A DNA stretch of 54,296 bases from Puniceicoccales bacterium. GTDB taxonomy: Bacteria > Verrucomicrobiota > Verrucomicrobiia > Opitutales > UBA953. The notes under the pieces were generated by a model. The model ran no database searches. It saw nothing but the letters and a program-made list of their open reading frames with translations, and was not told the origin of the DNA. Position numbers and translations under genes: made by a program. The stretch lies in assembly GCA_031273045.1 (NCBI GenBank), contig JAISSQ010000042.1, positions 1 to 54,296 on the forward strand, written 5' to 3'. This document shows, piece after piece, positions 28,396 to 38,306 of the stretch; position 1 is the first letter of the stretch, and every line of letters begins with the position of its first letter.

Positions 28396-28487
28396 GTTTG
28401 TGTGTCTCCGGTGCGGGAAGACACCGGAGACGGGGAAAGGGGGCAAGCGATTAGAGGGCGGGGTTGGCGGCGGGGGTTTTGCGGTGC

Positions 28488-30833
28488 TCACGCCAGACCT
28501 TCGCGTGCGAGGAGGGCGTTTGGGTCGGGCTCGCGCCCCATGAAGTCGCGGAAGAGTTCCTCTGGCGGGGCGGTGTTGCCCTTGGCGTAGATTTTGGCGC
28601 GGAGTTCGCGGCCGAGCGCGGTGTTATGGATGCCGCCGGTGAGGAAGCGCGTGAAGACGTCCGCCTCCAAGACCTCCGCCCATTTGTAGGAGTAGTAGCC
28701 GGCGGCGTAACCGGTTGGATCGCCGAAGATGTGCGTGAAGCGGCGCGCCATCGTGGGGGTGGGGGCGGAGAGGGGCATGTGGTAGTCGCGCAGGGTTTCG
28801 TTCCAGAAGGTGTCGGGGTCGGCGTCTTTCCAACGGGCGTAATTGAGGTGGAGTTCGAGGTCGAGTTTGGCGAGGGAGAGTTGGCGCATGGCGGCGCTGG
28901 CGGCGCGGTAGCGGGAGGCGCGGACGAGTTTTTCGAGGAGGTCGGCGGGGAGCGGTTCGCCGGTCTTGTAGTGGCGGGCGAAGCGGTCGAGGGCGTCCTT
29001 TTGCCAGCACCAGTTTTCGAGGAGTTGGGAGGGGAGTTCGACGAAGTCCCACGCGACGCGCGTGCCGCCGAGGGAGTCGTAGGGCGCCTCGGAGAGGATG
29101 TGGTGGAGGAGGTGTCCGAACTCGTGGAAGATGGTGAGCGCCTCGTCGTGCGTGAGGCGCGGGTCCTCACCGCCGGTGGGGGTGGAGAAGTTGCCACAGA
29201 TGAGGCCGAGGTGGGGCGTGCGGGAGCCGTCGGGGAGTGTGCGGCCGGTGTAGATGAAGTTCATCCACGCGCCGCCACGCTTCTCGGCGCGCGGATGCCA
29301 GTCGGTGTAGAATGAGCCGAGGTGGCGGGGGGACTGCGCGCCGGCGGCGGCGGCGTCACCGGTGGTGGCGTCATAGACCTCGTAGAAGCGGACTTCGTCG
29401 TGCCAGACCTCGACGGGCGGGGCGTCGGAGCGGGCGCGGGCGGTTGCGGGGAAGACCTTGCCGGCGCGGGTGGTGGCGCGCTGGACGACGCGCACGCCGA
29501 AGAGTTCGCCGAAGATGTCGAACATACCGTCAATGACGCCGCCGATGGGCAGGTAGGGGCGCAGTGCCTCGCTGTCGAAGGCGTCTCGCACACGCAACTG
29601 CCGCTCGGCGAGGAAGGCGGTCTCCCACGGCTTGAACGCTGGGCGCGGCACACCGTCCTGCTGCTCGGCGAACTCGCGCAGTTCGCAGGTCTCGCGCTCG
29701 AAGTGGGCGCGGACGCGCCGCGCCATGTCCTCGACGAAGCGCAGAGCACCGGCACCGCTCTTCGCCATGCGGCGGGCGGTGACGAGGTCGGCGAAGTTTT
29801 GCCTGCCGAGCAGGCGCGCCTTCTCGTCGCGCAGGGCGAGGATTTGGCGCACGAGCGCGGTGTTGTCCCACGGCTCTTTCGCGCCGACGGACACCCACGC
29901 CTCCCAGCATTCGCGGCGGAATTGCTCGTTCGTCGCGTATTGCAGGACGGGCATGATGGACGGACCGTGCAACGTGAAGAGCCACGCTTTTTGGGGAGAG
30001 TGGTCAGTGGTCAGTGGCCAGTGGTCAGTGGTTTGCGGTTTCTCCGGTGCCGGTGCCACCGGTGCCGCTTCACAGTCCACTTGCTCACCACTGACCACTG
30101 ACCACTGGTCACTGACCACTGTCTGATTCCGCCATTCGCGTTCGGCCGCTTTGAGCGCACTTTCCGGCAGCCCGTCGAGCAGGCGCGGGTCGGTGACAAC
30201 GCGCTTCCAAGCGTTCGTGGCGTCGAGGACGTTTTCGGAGAACTTTTGCGTCAGCCGCGCCAATTCGGAGTCGAGTTCCTCCAAGCGCCGCTTGGCGTCG
30301 TCGGGCAGGTTTGCGCCGCTGTCGGTGAACTCCGCGAGCGTCTCGTCGAGCAGCCGCCGCTCGGCGCCGGTGAGTGCCGCCGCCGCCGGTGTCGCCGAGA
30401 AATCGCGCAGCAACGCCCACACGCGCGGGTTGAGCGTGATTGCGGCGGAGAACGCGCTCACGCGCGGCAGGATGCGGTTGTAGCACTCGCGGAAGCGCGG
30501 CGTCTGGACGACCGAGTTGAGGTGTTCGACCTTCTGCCACGCGAGTTCGAGTTCGCGCGTGGCGTCCTCGAAGCCGAGCACGACGCTCTCGAACGTCATC
30601 GTCTCGCGCGGTTGCGCGGCGAGTTTTTCGAGGGCGTCGCCGGCGCGTTCGAGCGCGAGCGAGATGTCCGGCTCAATGCCTTCGGCGCCGAGCGTTTCCC
30701 AGCGCACGAGGAACTCCTGCGAGAGGAACGGATGGGCGGCGGACGCGCTGGCGGGTGCGCCGATGGGCGCGGAAGCGGCGGAGGCATCGCCGCCGGCGGC
30801 GGCGGTGGTTGGCGAGTATTGCGGAGGCGTCAT
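28488..30833 (-). CDS. M3 family oligopeptidase (oligopeptidase A/PrlC-like) with inverted heptamer-array insertion
   Basis: This 781-aa zinc peptidase would degrade short peptides, including cleaved signal peptides, in the cytosol. The zinc motif is EALTIFHEFGHLLHHILS (HEXXH), with the downstream glutamate in the AWDFVELPSQLLENW segment; the C-terminal YYSYKWAEVLEADVF is typical of M3A enzymes. No signal peptide is present; the N-terminus is Ala-rich. Between EREWRNQTV and KAWLFTLHGPSIMPVLQYA (a conserved M3 stretch) lie about 38 residues made by two opposed heptamer arrays (VVSDQWSVVSG.. and ..TTDHWPLTTDH). The start at 30833 follows gmk by 47 bp. The preceding gmk and membrane gene are overlapping, so a three- to four-gene operon is likely. 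Confidence 0.92.
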   Translation of the reverse strand: MTPPQYSPTTAAAGGDASAASAPIGAPASASAAHPFLSQEFLVRWETLGAEGIEPDISLALERAGDALEKLAAQPRETMTFESVVLGFEDATRELELAWQKVEHLNSVVQTPRFRECYNRILPRVSAFSAAITLNPRVWALLRDFSATPAAAALTGAERRLLDETLAEFTDSGANLPDDAKRRLEELDSELARLTQKFSENVLDATNAWKRVVTDPRLLDGLPESALKAAEREWRNQTVVSDQWSVVSGEQVDCEAAPVAPAPEKPQTTDHWPLTTDHSPQKAWLFTLHGPSIMPVLQYATNEQFRRECWEAWVSVGAKEPWDNTALVRQILALRDEKARLLGRQNFADLVTARRMAKSGAGALRFVEDMARRVRAHFERETCELREFAEQQDGVPRPAFKPWETAFLAERQLRVRDAFDSEALRPYLPIGGVIDGMFDIFGELFGVRVVQRATTRAGKVFPATARARSDAPPVEVWHDEVRFYEVYDATTGDAAAAGAQSPRHLGSFYTDWHPRAEKRGGAWMNFIYTGRTLPDGSRTPHLGLICGNFSTPTGGEDPRLTHDEALTIFHEFGHLLHHILSEAPYDSLGGTRVAWDFVELPSQLLENWCWQKDALDRFARHYKTGEPLPADLLEKLVRASRYRAASAAMRQLSLAKLDLELHLNYARWKDADPDTFWNETLRDYHMPLSAPTPTMARRFTHIFGDPTGYAAGYYSYKWAEVLEADVFTRFLTGGIHNTALGRELRAKIYAKGNTAPPEELFRDFMGREPDPNALLAREGLA
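30001..30121. repeat. Two opposed heptamer arrays inside the M3 peptidase gene
   Basis: On the plus strand 30001-30031 carries GGTCAGT/GGCCAGT units and 30087-30121 carries the complementary GACCACT units; between them is a CCGGTG-type tract. The arms could pair into a hairpin of about 30 bp. In the coding strand the stop-containing orientation has GGCCACT in place of GACCACT exactly where TGA would fall in frame. Confidence 0.93.
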
Positions 30834-30879
30834 TTCACCGCCGAGGAAGCACCGGCGGCGGCGGCGGTGGCAAGGGTTT

Positions 30880-31521
30880 TCAGGGACGCGCGGGGACGCG
30901 CATTTTCTCGGCGAGATAGACCGCCTTGACGCGCTCGAAGTCCGCCTCGCGGTCGCCGCTGACGAGGCAGTAGTCGTAGCGCCAGCGCATTTGCATTTCG
31001 GATTCGGCGACGCGCAACCGGCGCTCGATTTCGTCGGGGTGGTCGGTTCCGCGACCGGCGAGGCGGCGGCGCAGTTCGGCGCGGCTTGGCGGCAGGATGA
31101 ACATGGAGACGAGCGCGGCGCGCAGCACGGGGTCACCGGCAGCGGCGGCGCGCACGGAGTCCGCGCCCTGCACGTCGAGGTTGAGCAGCAGGTCGTTGCC
31201 GGCGCGCAGAGCGTCGAGCACGTCGCTGCGGCGCGTGCCATAGCGGTTTCCGTGGACGAGCGCGTGTTCGAGGAAGTTGCCGGCGGCGGCCTCGCGCTCG
31301 AAGGCGTCGCGCGCGAGGAAATGGTAGTCGTGTCCGTCGCGCTCGGTGCCGCGCGGGGCGCGCGTCGTGCAGGTGACGACGCGCCGGAGCACCGCCGGCG
31401 GGAAGAACGCGGTCATGCGGTCGCACAGCGTCGTCTTACCGCAGCCCGCCGGACCGGAGACGAGCAACAGCAGCGGGCGCGGGGACGGGGCGAATTCGGC
31501 TTCGTCGGCGGCGGTGTTCAT
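30880..31521 (-). CDS. gmk: Guanylate kinase
   Basis: Gmk phosphorylates GMP to GDP. The 213-aa protein shows the P-loop VSGPAGCGKTTLC, the GMP-binding CTTRAPRGTERDGHDYHF, GNFLEHALVHGNRYGT, LLLNLDVQGADSVR and the lid region GRGTDHPDEIERRL. The P-loop has CGK where most bacterial enzymes have SGK/AGK. The start at 31521 overlaps the stop of the upstream membrane gene (ATGA). The M3 oligopeptidase follows. Confidence 0.95.
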   Translation of the reverse strand: MNTAADEAEFAPSPRPLLLLVSGPAGCGKTTLCDRMTAFFPPAVLRRVVTCTTRAPRGTERDGHDYHFLARDAFEREAAAGNFLEHALVHGNRYGTRRSDVLDALRAGNDLLLNLDVQGADSVRAAAAGDPVLRAALVSMFILPPSRAELRRRLAGRGTDHPDEIERRLRVAESEMQMRWRYDYCLVSGDREADFERVKAVYLAEKMRVPARP

Positions 31522-32075
31522 GCGGGAAGGGAAGTGTCCGGGGAAAGGAACGCGGCGACGGTGTTCGCGGCGCCGAGGGCGGCGAATGCGGCACCGACGG
31601 CGAGCGTGCGGCGCGGGCTGTCGAGTGTCCATTCGAGCCAGTCGCGGAAGAAGCGCGGCGCGACGCCCCAGAGCAGTCCGAAAACGACGAGCAGGTAGGC
31701 GGTCGCGGCGAGCAGGAAACTGTGCGGCAGGTGGGTGAAACCGGCGTCGAGCAGGGCGCGCGCGGCGAGCAGCATCACGCCGGCAATGCCGCGCACGGCG
31801 AGCAGGTCGCGCAGGAAGAAAAGGGCGAGCACAGCGACGACCGCGAAGAATCCGGCGAGGTAGATGCGCGGGAAGCCGGCGAGGTCGGCTTCGCCGAGGG
31901 CGTAAATCCCGTGGATGAACCATGCGGTCGCCCCGCCGAAGAACACCACCGCCGCCAGCAACGAACGGGGCAGCGCGCCCAGCGCGTCGAGAACGGGGGC
32001 GGCGCGCGAAAGCAATGCGGCGCCGATTGCGAGCAACGCGGCACCGAGAGCGAGGTAAGCGGCAAACAAGGTCAT
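31518..32075 (-). CDS. Multi-pass membrane protein, unknown function
   Basis: The 185-aa protein is almost wholly hydrophobic. About five or six membrane helices are visible (LFAAYLALGAALLAIGAALL, SLLAAVVFFGGATAWFIHGIY, IYLAGFFAVVAVLALFFL, GIAGVMLLAARALLDAGF, FLLAATAYLLVVFGLLWG, and LAVGAAFAALGAANTVAAFL). I do not recognise the family. It is translationally coupled to gmk. The start at 32075 (MTLFAAYL) is the only one that puts the first helix at the N-terminus. Confidence 0.75.
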   Translation of the reverse strand: MTLFAAYLALGAALLAIGAALLSRAAPVLDALGALPRSLLAAVVFFGGATAWFIHGIYALGEADLAGFPRIYLAGFFAVVAVLALFFLRDLLAVRGIAGVMLLAARALLDAGFTHLPHSFLLAATAYLLVVFGLLWGVAPRFFRDWLEWTLDSPRRTLAVGAAFAALGAANTVAAFLSPDTSLPA

Positions 32076-32140
32076 GTCGTCTTGCGCGCAGGGTGCGTGG
32101 CGCGTCCCGCGCGGCAACGGAAAAACCGAGGCGGAGAGAG

Positions 32141-35100
32141 TTACTTCTCCACTTGGAAGATGCCCTGCCCTTCGACGTCGCCTTGGGTGAGGGTGCCCTT
32201 GGCGGAGAAGGTGTCGAAGGTGCCGGAGAGCGCGTAGGAACCGTCGTCGGCGGTGCTGAACGTGAGTTCGAGCACGCCGGACTCGACGCGCACGAAGGAG
32301 GCGTCGCCGTAGGTGACGCTGTAAGCGAAGAGTGCGGTGCCGGCACCGGTGCGCGTGTAGGAGTATTCGCCGTTGGCGAGTTTGCCGGCGGAGACGATTT
32401 CGAGGACGGCGGCGTCGTCGGAGACGGTCTTGGCACCGACGGTGGCGGCGTTGAGGGAGCCGGCGGCGGCGGTGGTCTTCCGGACGGTTTCGGAGAGCGT
32501 GCCGTCGAGGTAGATTTTGGTGCCGGCGGGCAGGATGAGCGGGGCGATACCGGCGGCGGTGACTTCGGACTCGGCACCGGCGAGGACGAAGGTGCCGGAG
32601 CGCGTGACGGCGGTCGGCGTGGCGGCGGCACCGGTGGCGGCGGGAAGCGCGGATGCGACAGGGAGTGCGGACGCGGCGGCGAGACCGGCGGCGCTGACGC
32701 GCACTTCGGCGGGGCGGCTTTCGACCGCATAATCGTCGCCGGCGGCGTTGGAGATTTTCACCACGTAGGAACCGGCGTCTATCACGGAGACATTGCGCAG
32801 GACATAGGTCGAGGACGTGGCTCCGATGAGCGGCGTGCCGTTGCGATACCATTGGTAGGTGAACGGCGGCGTGCCGGAGACGCCGACGGTCAGGTAGCCG
32901 GTGGCACCCTCGGTGAGTTCGAGGTTGAGCGGGTGGGACGTGATGGAAGGACCGATGGCGGAAACGGTCACGACCAGCCCGATGCTCTGCGTGGTTCCGA
33001 GCGTGTTCGAGACGCGCACGGAGTAGGTGCCGGTGGCACTGACGGCGGTCGTGTAGGTCGGCGTGTTCGGCGCGCCGTAAATCGGCGTGCCATCGAGCAG
33101 CCACGTGTAGGCGAGCGCGCCGCCGGCGACACTCGTCGCGCTGCCGGTGGCGGCGACGGTGAAGGTGACGTTCTCGCCGGAGACGACCGTCTCCTTGCTC
33201 GCCGTGAAGGAGGTGATTTGCGGCGCGGCGGCGGAACGGACGCTCGCGACTTGCGCGGTGACGCTGCCGGCACCGTTGGAGACGCGCACGGAGTATTCGC
33301 CGGCGGTGTTCGCAAGGAGCGTCAGTCCGGTGGCACCGGCGATTTCGACGCCGTTGAGGAACCACTGGACTTGCGGGACGAAACGGCCGGCGTCCACCTC
33401 GACGCGCAGTTGCACGCCCTTGCCGTTGTCGAGCACTTCGCCCAGTGGCGCGCTCGTGATTTTCGGCTCCGGCACGACGTAGAGTTGGGTCGGTCCGCTC
33501 GTGACCTTGTTGCCGCCGCTGGTGATGACGACGCTGTAAGCGCCGAGCGAGGCGAGCGTGACGCGCTCAATCGTGTATTCGGCGGAGGTGGCGCCGCGGA
33601 TTTCGACGCCGTTGAAATACCACTGGTAGGTCGGCGCCGGTGTGCCGACCGCCTCGACCGCGAGCGTGTAGGGTTTGCCGCCGCCAACGTCCGTCTTGGG
33701 CGAAAGTCCCTTGATGACCGTGATGCCGGCGGACGCCTGAACGAGCAGCGTCACGGGTTCGCTCACGGCGTCGGATGCGTCGTCGAGCGAGGCGGCGCCG
33801 TTGTTGGCGACGGCGACGCGGTAGGAACCGGCGTCGGACTCGGCGAGCGAGTTGAAGACGAGCGTGGAGGCGGTGGCGCCGGCGATGGCGGTGTCGCCGC
33901 GGAACCACTGGTAGGTGAGCGGCCGGTTGTCGGGGCTGGAGACGCCGACGGTGAGCGTGAGTTTCTGCCCCGTATAGACGACGGCGGGCGCGCTGGGCTG
34001 GCGCAGGATGGCGGGCGCGGAGTTCGCCTGCGTGACGACGGAGACGACGGCGGTTGCGCTGACGGTGCTGCCGGCGGCGTTGGAGACGAGGACGTCGAAG
34101 TTGCCGCCCTGCGTGACGCGCGCGTTCGCGAGCGTGTAGGTGGGCGAGTTCGCGCCCGGAATGGCGACCCCGTTGCGCCGCCACTGGTAGGTCACCGGCA
34201 CCGCGGCGCCGTCGGAGGCGATGCTCGACGCGGTGACTTCGAGCGCGATGTCGCCGCCCTCATAGACGGTGCCGCCGATGGGCTGCTTGGTGATGACGGG
34301 CGCGCCGCGCAGGACGAGTTCGACGGTGCTCGACGTGACCGTGTGCGTGGCGAGTTGACCGGAGGCGTCGGGATAGGAGCACGAGACGACGACGTGGTAG
34401 GAGCCGGCGTTCTCGGAGGTGACGGCGGGAATGGTGTAGGTCGAGAGCGTGGCGCCCGGAACGGCGCGTCCGTCGAAATACCACTGGAAGGTGGGCGTCG
34501 GCGAACCGGTCGCCATCACGGAGAACGAGGCGGAGGAGCCGACGTTGACGGTGGTTTTTTCGGGCTGCTTGGTGATGTTGGGGCCGCTGCCGGCGGGCGC
34601 GGGCAGGACGGTGAACTTCGCCGTCACTTGGTCGCTCGGTGTGCGGATGCCGAGGAAGGCGCGGGCGTTGACGGTGTAGGAAATCGAGCCGGAGCCGGCG
34701 GCGTTGAGCGGGAACGGCGAGGCGTAAATCGTGCCGTGCTCGGCGGTGACGACGGAGCCGTCGGTCGTGTAGCGGATGGTCGCCTCGGGGTCGGCGCCGG
34801 AGAGCGTCACATAGACCTGTCCCTCGAAGGTGCCGCCGGCGGGGGAGATTTTCGGCGCGGTGATGGGCTGCTCGCCCGGAACGGTCGCGCCGCCGCTGTT
34901 GTTGGTCTTCGTGCCGTCGCCGAGTTGCCCGTAGTTGTTGAGGCCGAGCGCGACGTTCGTGTTGTCGTCCTGCCGCGTGTAAATCGTGTGGTTAGTGCCG
35001 GCGGAGACGGCGATGACGCCGGTCAACTCCTCCTCGCCGGAAGCGTTGACGGTGGTGGCTCCGACGATGACGCGCGGCGCGGTGAACACCAGTGTGCTGG

Positions 35101-38100
35101 GGTCGGCGGCGATGGGATTGACGCCGAGTTGCCCGTATTCGTTCGAGCCGAAGCCGCGCAGTTCGAGTTTCGGGCGCGCGGGTTCCTCGGGGACGACGCC
35201 CGGCAGTTCGCCGGTCTTCTTGATGTAGAGCGAGTGCGCGCCACCGGCGGCGATGGCGACGACGCCGGTGTCCACGAGGACGGGCGTCGCGCTGCGGACG
35301 AGTTCGGCGGCGGTCTTGCCGAGGCCGAGTTGCCCCTTGGCGTTCGAGCCGGCGACGTAGAGCCGGCCGTCCTCGGTCAGGATGAGCGTGTGCGCGTCAC
35401 CGGCGGCGACATTCGCGATGCGACCGAGGGCGGCACCGGTGGCGTCGTCGAGCGAGTTGAGACCGGTGGTGATTTCGATGGGGACGCGCTGGTTGGCGAT
35501 GTTGCCGTTGCCGAGTTGACCGGAGTCGTTGCGGCCGAAGGCGTAGAGCCGGCCCTCGCCGGTGATGTAGAACGAGTGGAAGGCACCGGCGGCGGCGGCG
35601 ACGACGTAGTCGGCAATCTTCACCGGCGAGCGGCGGTCAGCGACGGTGCCGTCGCCGAGTTGCCCGTAATTGTTGCGACCGGTGGCGTAGAGTTCGCCGT
35701 CGTAGGTGGTGTAGAGCGTGTGGAAGCCGCCGGCGGCGGCGATGAGCACGCGCTCGGCGACGAGCACCGGCGCGGAGCGGTTCTCGACGGTGCCGTCGCC
35801 AAGTTGCCCGTAATCGTTGCGGCCGGCGGCGTAGAGTTTGCCGTCGGTGGTGACGATGAGCGAATGGTCGCGGGTGGCGTCCACGATGGAGACGCCGCGC
35901 GCGACGAGCACGGGCGTGAGCACGCTGGCGGTGTCGCCGGTGCCGAGTTGTCCGTAGAGGTTCCAGCCGGCGGCGCGCAGTTCGCCCTTGGCGTTGACGA
36001 AGAGCGAGTGCGCCTCGCCGCCGGAGGTCTTCGAGCCGTATTGGGCGCGCAGCGTCTCGGCGTCGTTGACGGTGAAGGCGACGGCGACCTCGTCGCTGGG
36101 CATGAAGTCAACGTGGTAGGCGCGCACCTTCACGGAGCCGGAGCGGATGAGCGAGAAGGGACCGGTGTATTGCGGCGAGGTGACGGTGACCGAGGAGCCG
36201 TCGGTGGTGTAGCGCAGGACGACCTGCGCGCCGATGTCCCTGCCGTAGGCGTCGCGCCCGTAGCAGTTGTCGCCGAATTCGCCGGCAGCGGCGATGTCCG
36301 TGAGGATGACGCGGACGGCGTTCGTGTAGAGACCGCCCTGCGGGGTGACGACGGGCGCGGGGAGGGCAATGGGGGTGATTTCGATGCGCGTCTCGCGTTG
36401 CTCGCTGGGGCGGAAATTGGTGCGGAAGAGGCGCGCGCGGATGGTCGCGGTGCGCGTAATCGTCACCGGTGTCGAAACGGGCGTGAAGAGGCGGATGTCG
36501 CCGTCGGGGTTGGCGGCGTAAACCTCGTCGGCGTCTTCGGGGACTTCGGTTCCGTTGGTGGAGTAATAGACGGCGTCGCCGGTCTGGAACGCGGTCGGTT
36601 GGTTGTCCAGCCCCTTGGGGGTAAAGGAAATGAATGCGGGACCGGAGTGCGCCTCGCCGGTGGGCGTCGCGCCGTCAACGCGCACGAGCGGCGTGTCCAC
36701 CATGGGGACGGCGACGACGTTGTAGGTGGCGGAGGTCTGCGGGACGAGGTTGTGCTTCGCCTTGTAGGCGCGGGCGTTGATGGTCGTGACGGCGGCACGC
36801 AACGTGATGACGTGCGAGTATTCGTTGGAGGACTCGGTGACGTCGCTGCCGTCGGTGGTGTAGCGGATTTTCGCGTCGGGCGTGGCGCACGAGAGCGTGA
36901 CCTTGACCATGTTCGGGAAGGCGCCGTTGACGCCGGCACCGGTGCCGGGTTCGGGCGAGAAGGTCACCGGTGCCACGGTGTCGGGATAGACGATATTGTA
37001 GATGGCGACGGCTTGCAGGGACGGGCGCGAGCCGGAGGCGAAGAGACGGGCTTTGACGGTCGAGGGAAATTGGACGACGAAGGGTTGGGTATAGACCTTG
37101 GATTTCTTCGACTCGTCCACGTCGCTGCCGTCGGTGGTGTAGCGCATGACGCAATCCTTGGGCAGTGCCGAGCCGTCCTCACGTGCCTCCGGCTTCGTGA
37201 TGGTGACCGTGATTTCGTCGGAGTAATTGCCGCTGGCGGGAGTGATGACCGGCGTCGGCAGTCCGGGCTTGAATGCGCGGTATTTGGCGACGACGGGGAT
37301 GGTTTGGTTGAACGTGCGGGCGTTATCGGCGGGTTGCGCCTGACCTTCGGGAACGCCGGTGACGTAACCGCCGACGGTGATGTTCGGGTTGGAGAAATTC
37401 TGAATACGGGTGCCGGCGTAGGACATGATGGTGCCGCTTCCGTTCTCAAGGATGTAGCCAAATGCGTATGGGAAAATCGCGCCGTTGGGGTCGCCCTGTC
37501 CGAGACCGGGATTGGTGACGGTGCCCCAGTCGTGCATGCCGCCCATGTTGTGCCCAAGTTCGTGCGCAAAAGTGTGTTCGCCGTTATCAAAGGCGATGAC
37601 GGAGAAACCGGCAGCCGGTCTCCCCGCCATGGTGTCCAAATAATGCGCCAAGCCGCCGGCACTGCCGTCGTTGGTGCGGCGCATGTAGCAAACGAGGTCG
37701 GCACCGACCTCGTCGCGCCAGTCGTGCACTTGGTCGAGCGCGCCGGTGATTCCGGGGGCGTTCACCTCGCCCTTTTTAGTGAGGAAGTCGAGGTCGATAT
37801 CGAGCGTGGCAGTGTCGTTGTAATCAACGTAGCGGCAGTCCGCGAGGCGCAGGGTTCCATTGATTTCGCTGCGCTCGTAGGCGAGGTTGGCGTATTCGAC
37901 GCGAAGGTTCGCGCCCGCCTTGGCACCGTCGTCGCCGACTTGGTCGCGCAGGTTGTTGCCATAGACGACAAGCACGTCCACGGCGTTCGGGTCGTCAGTA
38001 TCAACGTCGTCGGCGAGGGCAGTGTTTGCGGAGGGGTTCGGCATCGGGATGTTCGCGCCGGTCCCCGCCTTGGAAATCCATTCCGTCCCGTTCTCGGTCT

Positions 38101-38275
38101 CGGTCGGTGTCCAGATGCGGTCGCCGGCAGCGTCGGCGGCAGACATTGCGGGCGTCGCCGGCGCGAACGCGGCGGTGGCGGCGGCGAGCGCGGCGGCGGC
38201 GAGCGCGCGCAATTTCGAGAACTTCGTGAAAAAGCCGGAAGCGGCTTTTTCCGTGACAGTTTTTGTGGAGGTCAT
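32141..38275 (-). CDS. Giant secreted reprolysin-type (M12B) protein with chitobiase-like, RCC1 and Ig-like repeats
   Basis: The 2044-aa protein has a signal peptide (residues ~20-47). A zinc-metallopeptidase domain follows, with the M12B motif HELGHNMGGMHD at 238-249 and Met-turn IMSYAG near 284. Next are four chitobiase C-terminal-like beta units (~340-740; each has the YTTDGS or YSTNGT motif). An RCC1-type propeller follows (~745-1150; repeated NxYGQLGDGT and AAGxxHTLxxTxDGxLYAAG), then one more chitobiase-like unit. About seven Ig-like domains of the PVC kind make up ~1200-1830 (QWYxNGxxIxGATxxTY..AGSYxVxVSN). A C-terminal beta domain (KGTLTQGDVEGQGIFQVEK) ends it. It probably acts at or beyond the outer surface on proteins or polysaccharide-bound substrates. 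A 12-G tract lies 32-43 bp upstream of its ATG, and the next upstream gene may encode its propeptide. Confidence 0.9.
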   Translation of the reverse strand: MTSTKTVTEKAASGFFTKFSKLRALAAAALAAATAAFAPATPAMSAADAAGDRIWTPTETENGTEWISKAGTGANIPMPNPSANTALADDVDTDDPNAVDVLVVYGNNLRDQVGDDGAKAGANLRVEYANLAYERSEINGTLRLADCRYVDYNDTATLDIDLDFLTKKGEVNAPGITGALDQVHDWRDEVGADLVCYMRRTNDGSAGGLAHYLDTMAGRPAAGFSVIAFDNGEHTFAHELGHNMGGMHDWGTVTNPGLGQGDPNGAIFPYAFGYILENGSGTIMSYAGTRIQNFSNPNITVGGYVTGVPEGQAQPADNARTFNQTIPVVAKYRAFKPGLPTPVITPASGNYSDEITVTITKPEAREDGSALPKDCVMRYTTDGSDVDESKKSKVYTQPFVVQFPSTVKARLFASGSRPSLQAVAIYNIVYPDTVAPVTFSPEPGTGAGVNGAFPNMVKVTLSCATPDAKIRYTTDGSDVTESSNEYSHVITLRAAVTTINARAYKAKHNLVPQTSATYNVVAVPMVDTPLVRVDGATPTGEAHSGPAFISFTPKGLDNQPTAFQTGDAVYYSTNGTEVPEDADEVYAANPDGDIRLFTPVSTPVTITRTATIRARLFRTNFRPSEQRETRIEITPIALPAPVVTPQGGLYTNAVRVILTDIAAAGEFGDNCYGRDAYGRDIGAQVVLRYTTDGSSVTVTSPQYTGPFSLIRSGSVKVRAYHVDFMPSDEVAVAFTVNDAETLRAQYGSKTSGGEAHSLFVNAKGELRAAGWNLYGQLGTGDTASVLTPVLVARGVSIVDATRDHSLIVTTDGKLYAAGRNDYGQLGDGTVENRSAPVLVAERVLIAAAGGFHTLYTTYDGELYATGRNNYGQLGDGTVADRRSPVKIADYVVAAAAGAFHSFYITGEGRLYAFGRNDSGQLGNGNIANQRVPIEITTGLNSLDDATGAALGRIANVAAGDAHTLILTEDGRLYVAGSNAKGQLGLGKTAAELVRSATPVLVDTGVVAIAAGGAHSLYIKKTGELPGVVPEEPARPKLELRGFGSNEYGQLGVNPIAADPSTLVFTAPRVIVGATTVNASGEEELTGVIAVSAGTNHTIYTRQDDNTNVALGLNNYGQLGDGTKTNNSGGATVPGEQPITAPKISPAGGTFEGQVYVTLSGADPEATIRYTTDGSVVTAEHGTIYASPFPLNAAGSGSISYTVNARAFLGIRTPSDQVTAKFTVLPAPAGSGPNITKQPEKTTVNVGSSASFSVMATGSPTPTFQWYFDGRAVPGATLSTYTIPAVTSENAGSYHVVVSCSYPDASGQLATHTVTSSTVELVLRGAPVITKQPIGGTVYEGGDIALEVTASSIASDGAAVPVTYQWRRNGVAIPGANSPTYTLANARVTQGGNFDVLVSNAAGSTVSATAVVSVVTQANSAPAILRQPSAPAVVYTGQKLTLTVGVSSPDNRPLTYQWFRGDTAIAGATASTLVFNSLAESDAGSYRVAVANNGAASLDDASDAVSEPVTLLVQASAGITVIKGLSPKTDVGGGKPYTLAVEAVGTPAPTYQWYFNGVEIRGATSAEYTIERVTLASLGAYSVVITSGGNKVTSGPTQLYVVPEPKITSAPLGEVLDNGKGVQLRVEVDAGRFVPQVQWFLNGVEIAGATGLTLLANTAGEYSVRVSNGAGSVTAQVASVRSAAAPQITSFTASKETVVSGENVTFTVAATGSATSVAGGALAYTWLLDGTPIYGAPNTPTYTTAVSATGTYSVRVSNTLGTTQSIGLVVTVSAIGPSITSHPLNLELTEGATGYLTVGVSGTPPFTYQWYRNGTPLIGATSSTYVLRNVSVIDAGSYVVKISNAAGDDYAVESRPAEVRVSAAGLAAASALPVASALPAATGAAATPTAVTRSGTFVLAGAESEVTAAGIAPLILPAGTKIYLDGTLSETVRKTTAAAGSLNAATVGAKTVSDDAAVLEIVSAGKLANGEYSYTRTGAGTALFAYSVTYGDASFVRVESGVLELTFSTADDGSYALSGTFDTFSAKGTLTQGDVEGQGIFQVEK

Positions 38276-38306
38276 GGGTGAGAGAAGGGTTGGCGTTTTT
38301 CGGAAA

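Noticed and set aside
27787-28590. C-terminal Gly-rich part of the plus-strand ORF starting at 27571
   Set aside because: It is antisense to the minus-strand membrane protein and peptidase end; similarity to the paralogue stops near 27786.
31922-38281. Very long plus-strand ORF (over 2100 codons) opposite the giant protease gene
   Set aside because: It is the antisense shadow of a high-GC gene. Its product is Gly/Arg/Val-rich with no domains, while the minus strand encodes clear reprolysin, RCC1 and Ig motifs.
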